Below are positions 24,903-33,023 of a stretch of DNA of 64,000 nucleotides, in pieces. Positions within the stretch are counted from its first letter, which is position 1; every line of letters begins with the position of its first letter. The notes beneath the pieces are model-generated. The model was not told the DNA's origin, did no database searches, and worked only from the letters and a program-made list of their open reading frames with translations. A program made the translations under genes and the position numbers. This DNA is from Murinocardiopsis flavida (GTDB lineage: Bacteria; Actinomycetota; Actinomycetes; Streptosporangiales; Streptosporangiaceae), in assembly GCF_003014485.1 (NCBI RefSeq), contig NZ_PYGA01000013.1, positions 1-64,000 of the forward strand. Reading direction: 5' to 3'.

Positions 24903-26561
24903 TCAGCCCCCTTCCGCGACGTGCCCGGCGCGGCCGACCCGCATGAGGCCGTCGGGGTAGACCTCGATCCCGGCGACGTCGGAGCGGTGCGCGTTGTAGA
25001 TCCGGTTCCGGTAGAGGTAGATGATCGAGTTCCGCTCCCGCAGCTCCGGCACCAGTTCGTCGTACAGGTCGCCGCGCCGGTCGGGGTCGGTCTCGGCGGC
25101 CGCGTCCTCGATGAGCGCGTTGACCTCGGGGTCGTCGGTGCCGGAGTAGTTGTTGCCGCCGCCGGTCACGAAGAACTGGCCGATGTTGCCGTTGGGGTCG
25201 ACCCGGCCCGACCAGCCTTGGACGTAGGCCTCGAAGTCGCCGGCCTGCCCGGCGGCGACCGAGGAGGCGAACTCGGTGGGCCGCAGTGTCACGTCGAATC
25301 CGACGTCGCCGGCCATGGCCTGGATGACCTGGCCGAGGAGCAGGTTGGTGGGGTCGTTGGGGATCATCACCTCGACCGGCACGGGGGTGTCGACCCCGCT
25401 CTCCTCGACCAGGGCGCGCGCCCGGTCGGGGTCGAAGTCGGGGCAGGCGAGCGTGGCCTCGGTGGCGTAGGGGCTGATGGGCGGGATGGGGCCGCAGGCG
25501 GGCTGGTAGACGCCGCTGAACACGACCTCGTTGATGGTCTCCCGGTCCAGTGCGAGGGACATCGCGGTGCGCAGCTCGTCGTGCTCGGCGAGCGCGCCCT
25601 CGACCTGCCGCGGTTTCTTGCCGACGCCGTCGGCGTTGGCGATGTTCACGGTCATCCCCATGTACTGGAGGGACGGCTGGTTCAGCAGCTCCAGGCCCGC
25701 CTCGTCGGCGACCTGGGCGACGTCGTTCGGCCCGACCTCCATGACGAGGTCGAGCTGGCCGGAGCGCAGGTTCGCGAGGCGGATGTTGTCGTCGGGGATC
25801 CCCTTGTAGACGACCCGGTCGAGGCGCACCTCGTCGGCGCCGTAGTAGTGGTCGCTGCGGTCGAGCACGACGCGGTCCTGGGCGACCCGCTCGGTGTAGT
25901 CGAACGGGCCGACGCAGACGGGGTCGCGCGCGAAGTCCGCGCCGTGCTCGTCGAGCGCGGCCGGGGACATGACCATGCCGGCGCGGTCGGCGAGGGTCGC
26001 GGGCAGCCCGGCGTCGGGGCGCGAGAGGCGGAGCACGACCGTGTCGTCGCCGGCGGCCTCGACCTTCTCGACGGCGTCCAGTTCGGTGCCGCGCACCGAG
26101 CCGGGGAGTTCGATGTGCCGCCGGAGGCTCTGCGCGACGGCGCCGGCGTCGAAGGGGGTGCCGTCGTTGAACAGCACGCCGTCGTCGCGCAGCGGGATGG
26201 TCAGCGTCAGGCCGTCGTCGGAGAGCTCTGGCGCCGCGGCGGCCAGTTGGGGGACGACGCGGAGGTCGCGGTCGACGTCGTAGAGCTTCTCGCACATGGC
26301 GCTGAAGATCTGGCGGCCGACGAGTGTGGTGGAGAGGCTGGGGTCGAGTGCGTCGGGTTCGGCGTCGAGGCCGATGACGAGCTCGCCGCCGTCGCGCAGC
26401 GGGGCGTCGACCACCGACCGCTCCTCCTGGGCCACCTCTTTCGGGTCGACCAAGGGGGAGCACGCCGTGAGGGCGGCGACCGCGAGGAGCGCCGCGGAGA
26501 TGGCGCGCACCGGGCCGGACGCGGTGGACGGGGCCGACGTGTGCGCAGCGGACTCGCGCAC
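24903..26561 (-). CDS. ABC importer substrate-binding lipoprotein, family 5 (SBP_bac_5)
   Basis: 552 residues. The signal peptide has lipobox LTAC (Cys34). The SBP_bac_5 core starts GGELVIGLDAEPDALDPSLST and includes DGVLFNDGTPFDA and AMSLALDRETINEVVF. This family binds peptides, nickel or opines; nothing in the sequence narrows the ligand. Start GTG at 26561; first gene of the operon, so the promoter lies in 26562-26680. Confidence 0.94.
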   Translation of the reverse strand: MRESAAHTSAPSTASGPVRAISAALLAVAALTACSPLVDPKEVAQEERSVVDAPLRDGGELVIGLDAEPDALDPSLSTTLVGRQIFSAMCEKLYDVDRDLRVVPQLAAAAPELSDDGLTLTIPLRDDGVLFNDGTPFDAGAVAQSLRRHIELPGSVRGTELDAVEKVEAAGDDTVVLRLSRPDAGLPATLADRAGMVMSPAALDEHGADFARDPVCVGPFDYTERVAQDRVVLDRSDHYYGADEVRLDRVVYKGIPDDNIRLANLRSGQLDLVMEVGPNDVAQVADEAGLELLNQPSLQYMGMTVNIANADGVGKKPRQVEGALAEHDELRTAMSLALDRETINEVVFSGVYQPACGPIPPISPYATEATLACPDFDPDRARALVEESGVDTPVPVEVMIPNDPTNLLLGQVIQAMAGDVGFDVTLRPTEFASSVAAGQAGDFEAYVQGWSGRVDPNGNIGQFFVTGGGNNYSGTDDPEVNALIEDAAAETDPDRRGDLYDELVPELRERNSIIYLYRNRIYNAHRSDVAGIEVYPDGLMRVGRAGHVAEGG

Positions 26562-27366
26562 TGGACGCTCACCTCCGCAGTGGGGATACGGCGTGGCTGG
26601 TGGGGGAGGAGTGACCTCTCAACGCTCGCGTGGCTACGGTATACAGAGTCCGGAGACACGATAGCCGTCAAGTGCGCCCCGTTCTAGCGGTCGAGCCCAC
26701 CGATCGTGTCCGCGCAGATTCCGCCCGTGCCGCGGCGGCCGGCGGCCGGACCGCGGGGGTGCGCACACGGCGGGCCGGCCGGGCACCCGTCCCGGCACGC
26801 TCGGTGACCGCCGGGCCCGCACGAGGGCGGCCCCCGCGGCGCGGTCCGCACCCGCCGGGCGCGTGAACCCCGCATGAACGGACCCAATCGGGCGCGACAC
26901 CAACGACGGCGGATCCCCACACGGGCCGCCGCGGCGGCGGTCGGCGCGGCCGCAGGAGGACGGCCGAAAAGGCGGCCGTGCGCTCGGCGTTTCCACCGCG
27001 GTCCGCCATAGCGATGTTATGCCGGGGATTTTCGGGGAATGCCAATTCGTTTGCGCAATTCCATTCGGCGCGGAAACGGTGATCACGAAAAGCCACCATT
27101 CGGCCCCTTGTGGTAATCGGATGGCTCCGTTACATTAATGACCCCACACAATAGTGGATCGGTCGTCGGAGGATCGGTGTAATTCCTACGGAGGGTAATA
27201 TCCGAGGGTCGTTGTCCTGGCGCCTTGCGGTAAGCCGGCGGTGTCGGCGCGCCGGGCGGTCGTCCCAGCTCAATGCGCCCATTGACCCGGATCCTACGCC
27301 CCGGCCACGCCGATTCCGCCGCGGGAAACGCGGCGGGCCGCGGAACCGATCGGGAGGTTCTGAGTG
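26562..27366. other. Long intergenic region
   Basis: About 800 bases between the divergent binding-protein gene and the NPP1 gene. The part near 26640-26680 is a candidate promoter for the ABC operon. The part at 27000-27190 is unusually AT-rich for this genome and contains purine-rich GGAGG/GGAGGG spots without ORFs. No gene, tRNA or hairpin of note was found. ORFs here lack family signatures. Confidence 0.5.
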
Positions 27367-28263
27367 ATGAGTGCTGTGCACAATGGCGGCGCGGACGAGG
27401 ACGATTCCGCCGCGGCCGAGAACGCCCGGATATCGCGTTCCGATCGGCAATGGAGTGCGAATGCCGCCGGTAGCCGAAGACGGCGGCGCCGCGGATTCTC
27501 GTTCGCCGCGCGCGTCCTCGCCGGGGCCGCTGTGCTGTTCGTCGCCCTGCCCCCGGCCGCGGCCCATGCCGAGCCGCCCGCCGCCATCCCCGCAAGCGTC
27601 GCCGAACCCGACGGCAAGTGGCAGCCGGCCTTCGACTACGACAAGGACGGCTGCTACCCCACACCCGCCATCGGCCCCGACGGCACCGTCGCCGAGGGCC
27701 TCGCGATCGGCGGTGCCCTGAACGGCAACTGCCGCGACCAGTCCGACCTCGACAACACCAACGCCTACGCGCGCTCCAAGTGCAACGCGAACGGCTGGTG
27801 CGCCTACATGTACGGCCTGTACTTCGAGAAGGACCAGACCGTCGTGGGGCCCGGCGGCCACGGGCACCGCCACGACCTCGAACACGTCGTGGTCTGGGTG
27901 CGCGACGACCAGGCGCAGTACGTCTCGGCCTCGGCGCACGGCGACTACGACACGTTGCCGGCGGCCGAGGTGCTGTGGGAGGACACCCACCCCAAGATCG
28001 TCTACCACAAGGACGGCCCGGGCACCCACGCCTTCCGGTTCGCGGCCGATCACGACGACGAAGGCGACGGCCAGCCCGAGAACCACTACGGCGAGTGGCA
28101 GTATCCGGACCTGGTGAGCTGGAACAACTTCCCCGAGGGCGTCCGCGACACCTTCGCAGCGGCCGACTACGGCAGCGCGACCCTCGACCTCAAGGACGGC
28201 CAGTTCGAGAAGGCCCTCGGCAAGGCGAAGCCCGGCGACATCGAGTTCGACCCCGCCGAGTAG
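27367..28263 (+). CDS. Secreted NPP1/NLP-like (necrosis-inducing) protein
   Basis: 298 residues. A long basic N-terminal region (RRRRRR) precedes a hydrophobic segment ending PPAAAHAE, consistent with a Sec or Tat-like signal. The mature part has the NPP1 hallmarks: PAFDYDKDGCYPTPAIG, CAYMYGLYFEKDQ and the heptapeptide-like GHRHDLEHVVVW (GHRHDWE in the plant-toxic members, with Leu replacing Trp), then HFNED-like NHYGEWQYPDLVSW. Start ATG 27367, or GTG 27364; GGGAGG precedes both. Toxicity is known for some family members; here the activity is unknown. Confidence 0.88.
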   Translation: MSAVHNGGADEDDSAAAENARISRSDRQWSANAAGSRRRRRRGFSFAARVLAGAAVLFVALPPAAAHAEPPAAIPASVAEPDGKWQPAFDYDKDGCYPTPAIGPDGTVAEGLAIGGALNGNCRDQSDLDNTNAYARSKCNANGWCAYMYGLYFEKDQTVVGPGGHGHRHDLEHVVVWVRDDQAQYVSASAHGDYDTLPAAEVLWEDTHPKIVYHKDGPGTHAFRFAADHDDEGDGQPENHYGEWQYPDLVSWNNFPEGVRDTFAAADYGSATLDLKDGQFEKALGKAKPGDIEFDPAE

Positions 28264-28369
28264 TCCCCGCCCATCGGCGGCCCCCACCGTCCGCCGGGCG
28301 CCGCGCCCCTCCCCGCGGCGCCCGGCGGCGCTATGCCTGCCCGTGGTGGCGTGGAGGGCGCGCGTCGGC

Positions 28370-28798
28370 TCAGTGGCCCGCCGCGGCCTGTTTGGCGGCC
28401 AGCCGCCGATCGAACTTCGCGGCGTCGATGACATGCCGCTCGTGGTGGCCCGCGCTGATCACGTCGCTGTCGTCGCGGCATTCGACCGCGAACCGCAGCC
28501 GCCGCCCCTCGACCTCGACCAGCTCGACCCGCGCGGTGACCGTCATGCCCACCGGTGTCGCCGCGCTGTGGCTGAGGTCGACGCTGGTCCCCACGGTCCT
28601 GCTCCCTGCGTCGAGCAGCGGGGCGAGGGCCTCGATGCAGGTGTTCTCCACGAACGCGACGAGGTAGGCGGTGGCGAAGACGCGGGGCATGTCGGCGAAG
28701 CCGTGGAGGGCGTCGGAGACCGCCGGCACGGTCAACCCGTCGTCGACCGTCAGCCGGGAGGTGTGGGTGAGTCCTGGGCGCGGGCTGCTGCCGGTCAT
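28370..28798 (-). CDS. FlK-like hot-dog acyl-CoA thioesterase
   Basis: 142 residues, full length. The sequence aligns by eye along its length with fluoroacetyl-CoA thioesterase FlK. The catalytic residues occur in the same places: Thr43 (VFATAYLV), Glu51 (FVENTC), His77 (LSHSAATP). TPVGMTVTARVELVEVEGRRL is also family-typical. It likely hydrolyses a small acyl-CoA. True fluoroacetyl-CoA specificity is not shown, since FlK also depends on Phe36 and the lid, which I cannot assess. Its start overlaps the upstream stop (ATGA). Confidence 0.85.
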   Translation of the reverse strand: MTGSSPRPGLTHTSRLTVDDGLTVPAVSDALHGFADMPRVFATAYLVAFVENTCIEALAPLLDAGSRTVGTSVDLSHSAATPVGMTVTARVELVEVEGRRLRFAVECRDDSDVISAGHHERHVIDAAKFDRRLAAKQAAAGH

Positions 28799-29088
28799 CG
28801 GGCAGGATCCTCTCGGGCGGGGCCGGACGGTCGGTTGGGGGTCAGGTACGGCGGTGCGCCGTCCGTGCGGATGTCAGCTTCCGGGCGCGGTGAGACGAGG
28901 CACTTCGCCGCGTGGGCGACCGGGTGGCCGCGGTATCCGCTGACGATCTCGGTGCGCCCCTCTGGGGCGTGGTCGATGACGCGGTACCGGGCGCCGGCCG
29001 CGTCGAGCAGTCCGATGAGCCGTTCGTAGGCGCCGGTTCCCTCGTCGGCCGGCCGGGGGGACGTCTGCTGCTGGGGCACGGTCACCAT
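28795..29088 (-). pseudogene. Truncated YbaK/EbsC (aminoacyl-tRNA deacylase-like) gene
   Basis: 97 residues. Residues 15-70 match the N-terminal start of actinobacterial YbaK/ProX-type deacylases (YERLIGLLDAAGARYRVIDHAPEGRTEIVS, then RGHPVAHAAKCLV), but the remaining two thirds of the domain is missing. A 30-residue unrelated tail replaces it, and the next gene begins at its stop. The start overlaps the regulator stop and its stop overlaps the thioesterase ATG. It is probably a degraded or trimmed gene kept for translational coupling, though a functional short protein is possible. Confidence 0.6.
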
Positions 29089-29384
29089 CCTTCGTCGAAC
29101 ATCCGCTTGACCTCGGCGATGCGCTGCTCGTCGCGGCGGTAGAAGGTCCACTGTCTGACCTTCTCCGCGCGCAGCAGGCCGGTCCGGGTGAGGAGCGTGA
29201 GGTGTGTGCTGGCGGTCGGCCGGCTGACGCCGAGCCGGTCGGCGATGGACACCGAGCAGACGCCGACCTCGACGAGGTCGCCGTCGCGCTGCGGCGGGAA
29301 GTGCGCGGCGGGTTCGCGCAGCCACTCCATGATCGCGAGGCGCTTCTCGCTGCCCAGCGCCTTCAGCACGTCGACATCAAGCAT
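29082..29384 (-). CDS. ArsR-family transcriptional regulator
   Basis: 100 residues with the winged helix IADRLGVSRPTASTHLTLLTRTGLLRAEKVRQWTFYRRDE and the start LKALGSEKRLAIMEWL. Only one Cys (VGVCS) is near the recognition region, so it may not be a metal sensor. It is first in a three-gene coupled operon with the YbaK remnant and the FlK-like thioesterase. The start codon ends inside an AT-rich imperfect palindrome (29384-29400), which suggests autoregulation. Confidence 0.9.
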   Translation of the reverse strand: MLDVDVLKALGSEKRLAIMEWLREPAAHFPPQRDGDLVEVGVCSVSIADRLGVSRPTASTHLTLLTRTGLLRAEKVRQWTFYRRDEQRIAEVKRMFDEGW

Positions 29385-29400
29385 TTAGGCAGTTTGCTAA
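29385..29400. promoter_or_regulatory. Possible ArsR operator at the regulator start
   Basis: TTAG and CTAA half-sites 8 bases apart (29385-29388 and 29397-29400) directly abut the ATG of the ArsR gene in an AT-rich spot. Form and place fit an ArsR-type operator. Confidence 0.4.
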
Positions 29401-29471
29401 CTCCCTGATCACAAAGTCAAGCGCTGCCTCCCGCCCCGCGCCGGGGCCGCGGGGCGGTCGCGGCGCGGCGG

Positions 29472-30872
29472 TCAGAGCGACCCGTGGCGGGACATCCGGG
29501 TCATCGTGGCGATCAGCGACTCCCGCAGCGCCGCCTTTGTCACGTGCGCCTGCGGGGTGTCGGCGAAGATCAGGTTGACGTACAGGCCGTCGGGGTTGCG
29601 GTGGAACCAGTAGCAGATCCCGTTGCTGCGCGACGCCCAGATGTGCTTCTTCGCGTTCCACCCGGTCAGGGCCTCGCCGCCGACCGCCTTGCGGAAGTCG
29701 ATGTAGGAGAAGAAGTTCACGGCGTAGGGCCACGACCGGACGTCGGCCATCTCGGGCGCCAGGAGGTGCCACGCCTGCACGAACGGCACATCGGTGTTCG
29801 CGAGCATGGTGCGGAACGCCGAGTCGACGCCGGCCAGCACCTCGGCGAAGTCCTTCTCGGGCGCCACCGAGAACTCGATCGGCATCGTGTTCACGAACCA
29901 GCCCATGGAGTTGCGCAGGTCGCCGCGCCCGCGCTCGCTGACCGGCATCAGGCCGCGGTAGACGTCGGGGCCGCCCGCGTTGCGCAGCGCCACGCCGATC
30001 GCGGCGAGCATCGCCATCGAGAGCCGCCCGCCGGCCGCGCGGCAGTGCGCGTCGAGCGCCTCCAGTTCCTCGTGCGCCAGCAGCTTGTCCGTCTGGTTCA
30101 CGGTGGGGTACATCTCGCCCTGGGCCACCCCGAGGTCCAGCGGGAACGGCGGGAAGAACCCGCCGTTGCGCTCCTTGAAGCCGCGCCAGTAGTCCAGCCG
30201 GGGGTCGTCGGCCTCGATGCCGGCGTACTCGTGGCGCTGCGCGTGGCCGAAGTCGACGTAGCTGCCCGCCGCCGGCAGGTCCGGCTCGCGGCCGTCGAGG
30301 TAGGCCGTGTAGGCCGTCGCGACGTCGTTCACGGCGATCGGGCTGGACATCCCGTCGGAGACCAGGTGGTCGTAGGCGATGAACATGGTCGTGTGGGTCT
30401 CGCGCTCCACGGCGCCCATGACGATCAGCGGCCAGCCCAGGGTGTCGATGCCCTTGACGAAGAACTCGAATATGTAGTCGCGGAGTTCCTCGGTGGTGTC
30501 GATGTAGCCGATGTCGAAGTGGTCGAGTTCGACTTCGTCGGGCGCCAGAGCCGTGCAGCTGACATCGCCGGCGAGCTGCCGGAATTCACAGCGGAGTACT
30601 TCGTGGCGGCGTACGAAATAGAGCAGTGCCGATTCCAGTGCCGCCCGGTCCAATTTACCGGGCAGGTCGAAGGTCGTGGCCACCCAGGACGCGAGCGGGT
30701 CGTTGTCGCGCCGGGCGTCCATCGCCACCGTGAGATGCTTGTCCTGGTTGAACGATGCGCCTCGCTGCTGGTCGGACGCCATTTTCGCGGCGGCGGCGCC
30801 GGTGGGGCGGAGCCGCCATTCCAGGATGTGCCCCGGCTCGACGTCCAGATCCTCAATGGGAATTTGCAGCAT
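29472..30872 (-). CDS. Stand-alone condensation-domain protein
   Basis: 466 residues spanning one NRPS-type condensation/acyltransferase fold. The active-site motif reads DHLVSDG (HHxxxDG with Asp at the first His). Other landmarks are RRHEVLRCEF, VDFGHAQRHEYAGI and the late GLMPVSERGRGDLRNSMGWFVNTMPIEF. The start at 30872 (MLQIPIEDLDVEPGHI) is chosen because GGAG lies 6 nt upstream; ATGs at 30878 and 30884 are alternatives. No adenylation, carrier or PKS genes are near, so it could be a PapA-like acyltransferase acting on a free acceptor. Confidence 0.85.
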   Translation of the reverse strand: MLQIPIEDLDVEPGHILEWRLRPTGAAAAKMASDQQRGASFNQDKHLTVAMDARRDNDPLASWVATTFDLPGKLDRAALESALLYFVRRHEVLRCEFRQLAGDVSCTALAPDEVELDHFDIGYIDTTEELRDYIFEFFVKGIDTLGWPLIVMGAVERETHTTMFIAYDHLVSDGMSSPIAVNDVATAYTAYLDGREPDLPAAGSYVDFGHAQRHEYAGIEADDPRLDYWRGFKERNGGFFPPFPLDLGVAQGEMYPTVNQTDKLLAHEELEALDAHCRAAGGRLSMAMLAAIGVALRNAGGPDVYRGLMPVSERGRGDLRNSMGWFVNTMPIEFSVAPEKDFAEVLAGVDSAFRTMLANTDVPFVQAWHLLAPEMADVRSWPYAVNFFSYIDFRKAVGGEALTGWNAKKHIWASRSNGICYWFHRNPDGLYVNLIFADTPQAHVTKAALRESLIATMTRMSRHGSL

Positions 30873-31036
30873 GTTCATCTCCATGATTGCGCAGCGGGCT
30901 GGCATGAAATGCATAAGTGGCACAGTTCTGCCATTTTCGAGATCATAGCACTCCTTTAATGCTGCTATTGGTCGAACGCGATGATTCGATAATGCGCATC
31001 AATCCAACGAAATGGACATACTGGAAGGAGTGGATA

Positions 31037-31189
31037 ATGGCGGCTTTCACCCGGCAATGGCGCGGACCCCCCGATGCCGGACACGGTGCGCCGCAGCCCG
31101 CGCGGCGGGCGGCGGTCAGTGTGCGGAGAGGGTGCGGCGCACGGCGGTGCGGACGTGCGACTCGACGCCGATGCCGGGGGAGACGGTGA
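31037..31189 (+). CDS. Possible small ORF with strong Shine-Dalgarno
   Basis: GGAAGGAG (31023-31030) is 6 nt before ATG 31037 in an AT-rich leader, which looks like a real translation start. The ORF gives 50 residues (MAAFTRQWRGPPDAGHGAP) that become Arg-rich where it runs antisense to the TetR remnant. It could be the 5' end of a gene lost by the same deletion that cut the TetR gene. Confidence 0.25.
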   Translation: MAAFTRQWRGPPDAGHGAPQPARRAAVSVRRGCGARRCGRATRRRCRGRR

Positions 31190-31289
31190 GGGCGGTGAAC
31201 AGGATGCCCATGAGGGTCATCTCCAGGAGGAGGGCGTCCTCCTCCGCCATCGCGACGCCCGCGGCGCGGCACTGCCGCAGGATCATGTC
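31116..31289 (-). pseudogene. C-terminal remnant of a TetR-family regulator
   Basis: The minus strand encodes DMILRQCRAAGVAMAEEDA, then LLLEMTLMGILFTALTVSPG and VESHVRTAVRRTL before a stop, which matches the C-terminal helices of TetR/AcrR regulators. Upstream on the same strand the frame continues but has no helix-turn-helix, only Arg/Pro-rich sequence. The DNA-binding domain is therefore missing. Confidence 0.6.
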
Positions 31290-31549
31290 GGCCCGGGCCG
31301 GGCCGCCGCGACCGGACGCGCCCCGCCGCCGCAGGCGGGCCGCACCCCCCGGTGCCGGCCGGACCGAGGCGCACCCCGCTTGGCGGGCGGGGCGCCGACG
31401 CGGCGCCGCCGGGCACCGCCCGGACGGTTCCGCCGGTCGGCGGCCGGGTCCGGCCATGCCGTGTTCCGGCCGGGCGGCAACCCTCCGTTCGGCGGCGGCG
31501 TCGGAGGGTGTGACATCCCCCATGGTGCGATGACTGAAGGCGGTTACCT

Positions 31550-32920
31550 GTGCGGTGGGTGTGGCGCGCGGAATCCGGTGCGGGCAAGATCGAGTACGGC
31601 GCGCTCATCGTGCTGGCCGCCGTCATCGTCGTGGGGCTCCTGGCGGTGGGGCTGCCCACCTCCGTGACCCAGGGGACCTCCCGCGCCCTGTGCGCGCTGT
31701 TCGACGGCCCCGAGTGCGACGAGCCGCGGCCGCGGGCCGGCGAAGGGGCGCCCGGCGGGGGCGGCGGCGGGGCGCCGCAGAGCGGGCCCGACGCTCTCCA
31801 GGGCCGGCAGAACCCCGCCGACCAGGGCGGCATCGCCGACGCGCAGCGGGACCTCGGCCAGGCCGAACGCGACGCGGCTGCGGCGGAGAACGACCTCAAC
31901 GGCATCGACGAGGAGCTCATCGGCATCGTCGAGGGCCTCATCGGCATCGAGGACATCAAGAAGTGCTTCAACGAGGGCGACATCGGCTCGTGCCTGATGG
32001 CGCTCGTCAGCGTGCTGCCCTTCAGCAAGATCTTCAAGGCGCTCTCGAAGATCCCCCGCGTCATCTCGCTGTTCAACCGGTTCCGCCGGGCGTCGAAGGC
32101 CGCCGACGACGCCAAGGGCAAGGGCGATGACGCGCGCCGCAGGCTGGACGAGGCGCTGGCCGCGTGCCGCAAGCCCAACAGCTTCATTCCGGGCACCCCC
32201 GTGCTCATGGCCGACGGCTCCCGCAGCCCCATCGAGGACGTCGCTCCCGGCGACCGGGTGCTCGCCTTCGACCCCGCGACCGGCGAGGAGGGGCCGCGCA
32301 CCGTCACCGGGCTGATCGAGGGCCGCGGCGCGAAGTCCCTCGTCGACATCGGCGTCACCGACGGCAGTGGGACCACCGCCCGGCTGACCGCCACGGCGCA
32401 GCACCCGTTCTGGGCGCCGGGGTCGGCCCGCTGGATCGACGCCGCCGACCTCGCCGCCGGCACGCGGCTGCGGTCGGCCTCGGGGGAGTGGCCGCGGGTC
32501 ACCGCCGCCGACCGGCGCACGGCGCGGGACCAGCGCGTGCACAACCTCTCGGTCGCCGGGCTGCACACCTACTACGTGTCGCCCGGCGGGGTCGACATCC
32601 TCGTCCACAACGACGAGTGCATCCCGGCCGGCTTCGACGACGAGGGCGAGAAGTACGTCCGGGGCAAGCACGTGGAGGGCGGCCCCAATGTCACCAGCGA
32701 CAAGAGCGTCTTCGGCCGCGACGAAGACCTCGACGCGCTCGTGGACAAGGCCAACGACGTCGAACTCCGCGGCCCCAACAAGGACGGCAACTACGAGCGC
32801 GACGTCGACGCCGGCCGCCCCATCGGCAGGAAGTCGGCCGACAACGGCGGCGAGAGCACCTCCCGCTACCGGGTCGTGCAGGACAAGTACGGCGCGATCA
32901 TCACCATGCACCCGCTCTAG
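31550..32920 (+). CDS. Polymorphic toxin with Flp-prepilin-like N-terminus and HINT domain
   Basis: 456 residues. Residues 7-35 (ESGAGKIEYGALIVLAAVI) resemble the Flp/TadE prepilin segment with the Glu-Tyr pair before a membrane helix. A Gly/Asp-rich linker and a helical region follow. Residues 206-355 form a pretoxin HINT domain (NSFIPGTPVLMADG, TATAQHPFW, LSVAGLHTYYV, ILVHND), with Ser in place of the usual Cys nucleophile. The last 100 residues are the putative toxin: KYVRGKHVEGG, KSVFGRDEDLDALV, then TSRYRVVQDKYG and ITMHP. It may be a BECR-type RNase (low certainty). No immunity gene is evident on either side. Confidence 0.85.
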   Translation: MRWVWRAESGAGKIEYGALIVLAAVIVVGLLAVGLPTSVTQGTSRALCALFDGPECDEPRPRAGEGAPGGGGGGAPQSGPDALQGRQNPADQGGIADAQRDLGQAERDAAAAENDLNGIDEELIGIVEGLIGIEDIKKCFNEGDIGSCLMALVSVLPFSKIFKALSKIPRVISLFNRFRRASKAADDAKGKGDDARRRLDEALAACRKPNSFIPGTPVLMADGSRSPIEDVAPGDRVLAFDPATGEEGPRTVTGLIEGRGAKSLVDIGVTDGSGTTARLTATAQHPFWAPGSARWIDAADLAAGTRLRSASGEWPRVTAADRRTARDQRVHNLSVAGLHTYYVSPGGVDILVHNDECIPAGFDDEGEKYVRGKHVEGGPNVTSDKSVFGRDEDLDALVDKANDVELRGPNKDGNYERDVDAGRPIGRKSADNGGESTSRYRVVQDKYGAIITMHPL

Positions 32921-32976
32921 CGGCGCAAGGCCCGTCCCGGGCGGCGGGCAGCGCGACGAGGGCCGCGGATCGCGCA

Positions 32977-33012
32977 TCGCACTTATGCTACGTTTGCGTA
33001 GCATAAGTGCGA
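32977..33012. promoter_or_regulatory. Perfect 16-bp inverted repeat (probable TetR operator)
   Basis: Arms 32977-32992 and 32997-33012 are perfectly complementary around TTTG. The inner part, with GCTACG/CGTAGC flanked by AT-rich TTAT/ATAA, looks like a TetR-type operator. It ends two bases before the Shine-Dalgarno sequence of the hydrolase gene, whose operon encodes a TetR regulator at 34727. It may also form an mRNA hairpin. Confidence 0.7.
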
Positions 33013-33023
33013 TGGAGGTTGCG

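Noticed and set aside
24921..26687. Plus-strand open frame of 588 codons
   Set aside because: It is antisense to the substrate-binding lipoprotein gene, which has lipobox and full SBP family motifs.
26634..27099. Small minus-strand ORFs in the long intergenic region
   Set aside because: Their composition is Arg/Pro-rich without motif or ribosome site; they look like chance frames.
28795..29088. Frameshift explanation for the short YbaK-like gene
   Set aside because: The rest of the domain is not found in another frame, because the thioesterase gene starts immediately. This is truncation rather than frameshift.
29472..32920. Secondary metabolite gene cluster around the condensation-domain gene
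   Set aside because: No adenylation, carrier, ketosynthase or thioesterase-release genes are adjacent.
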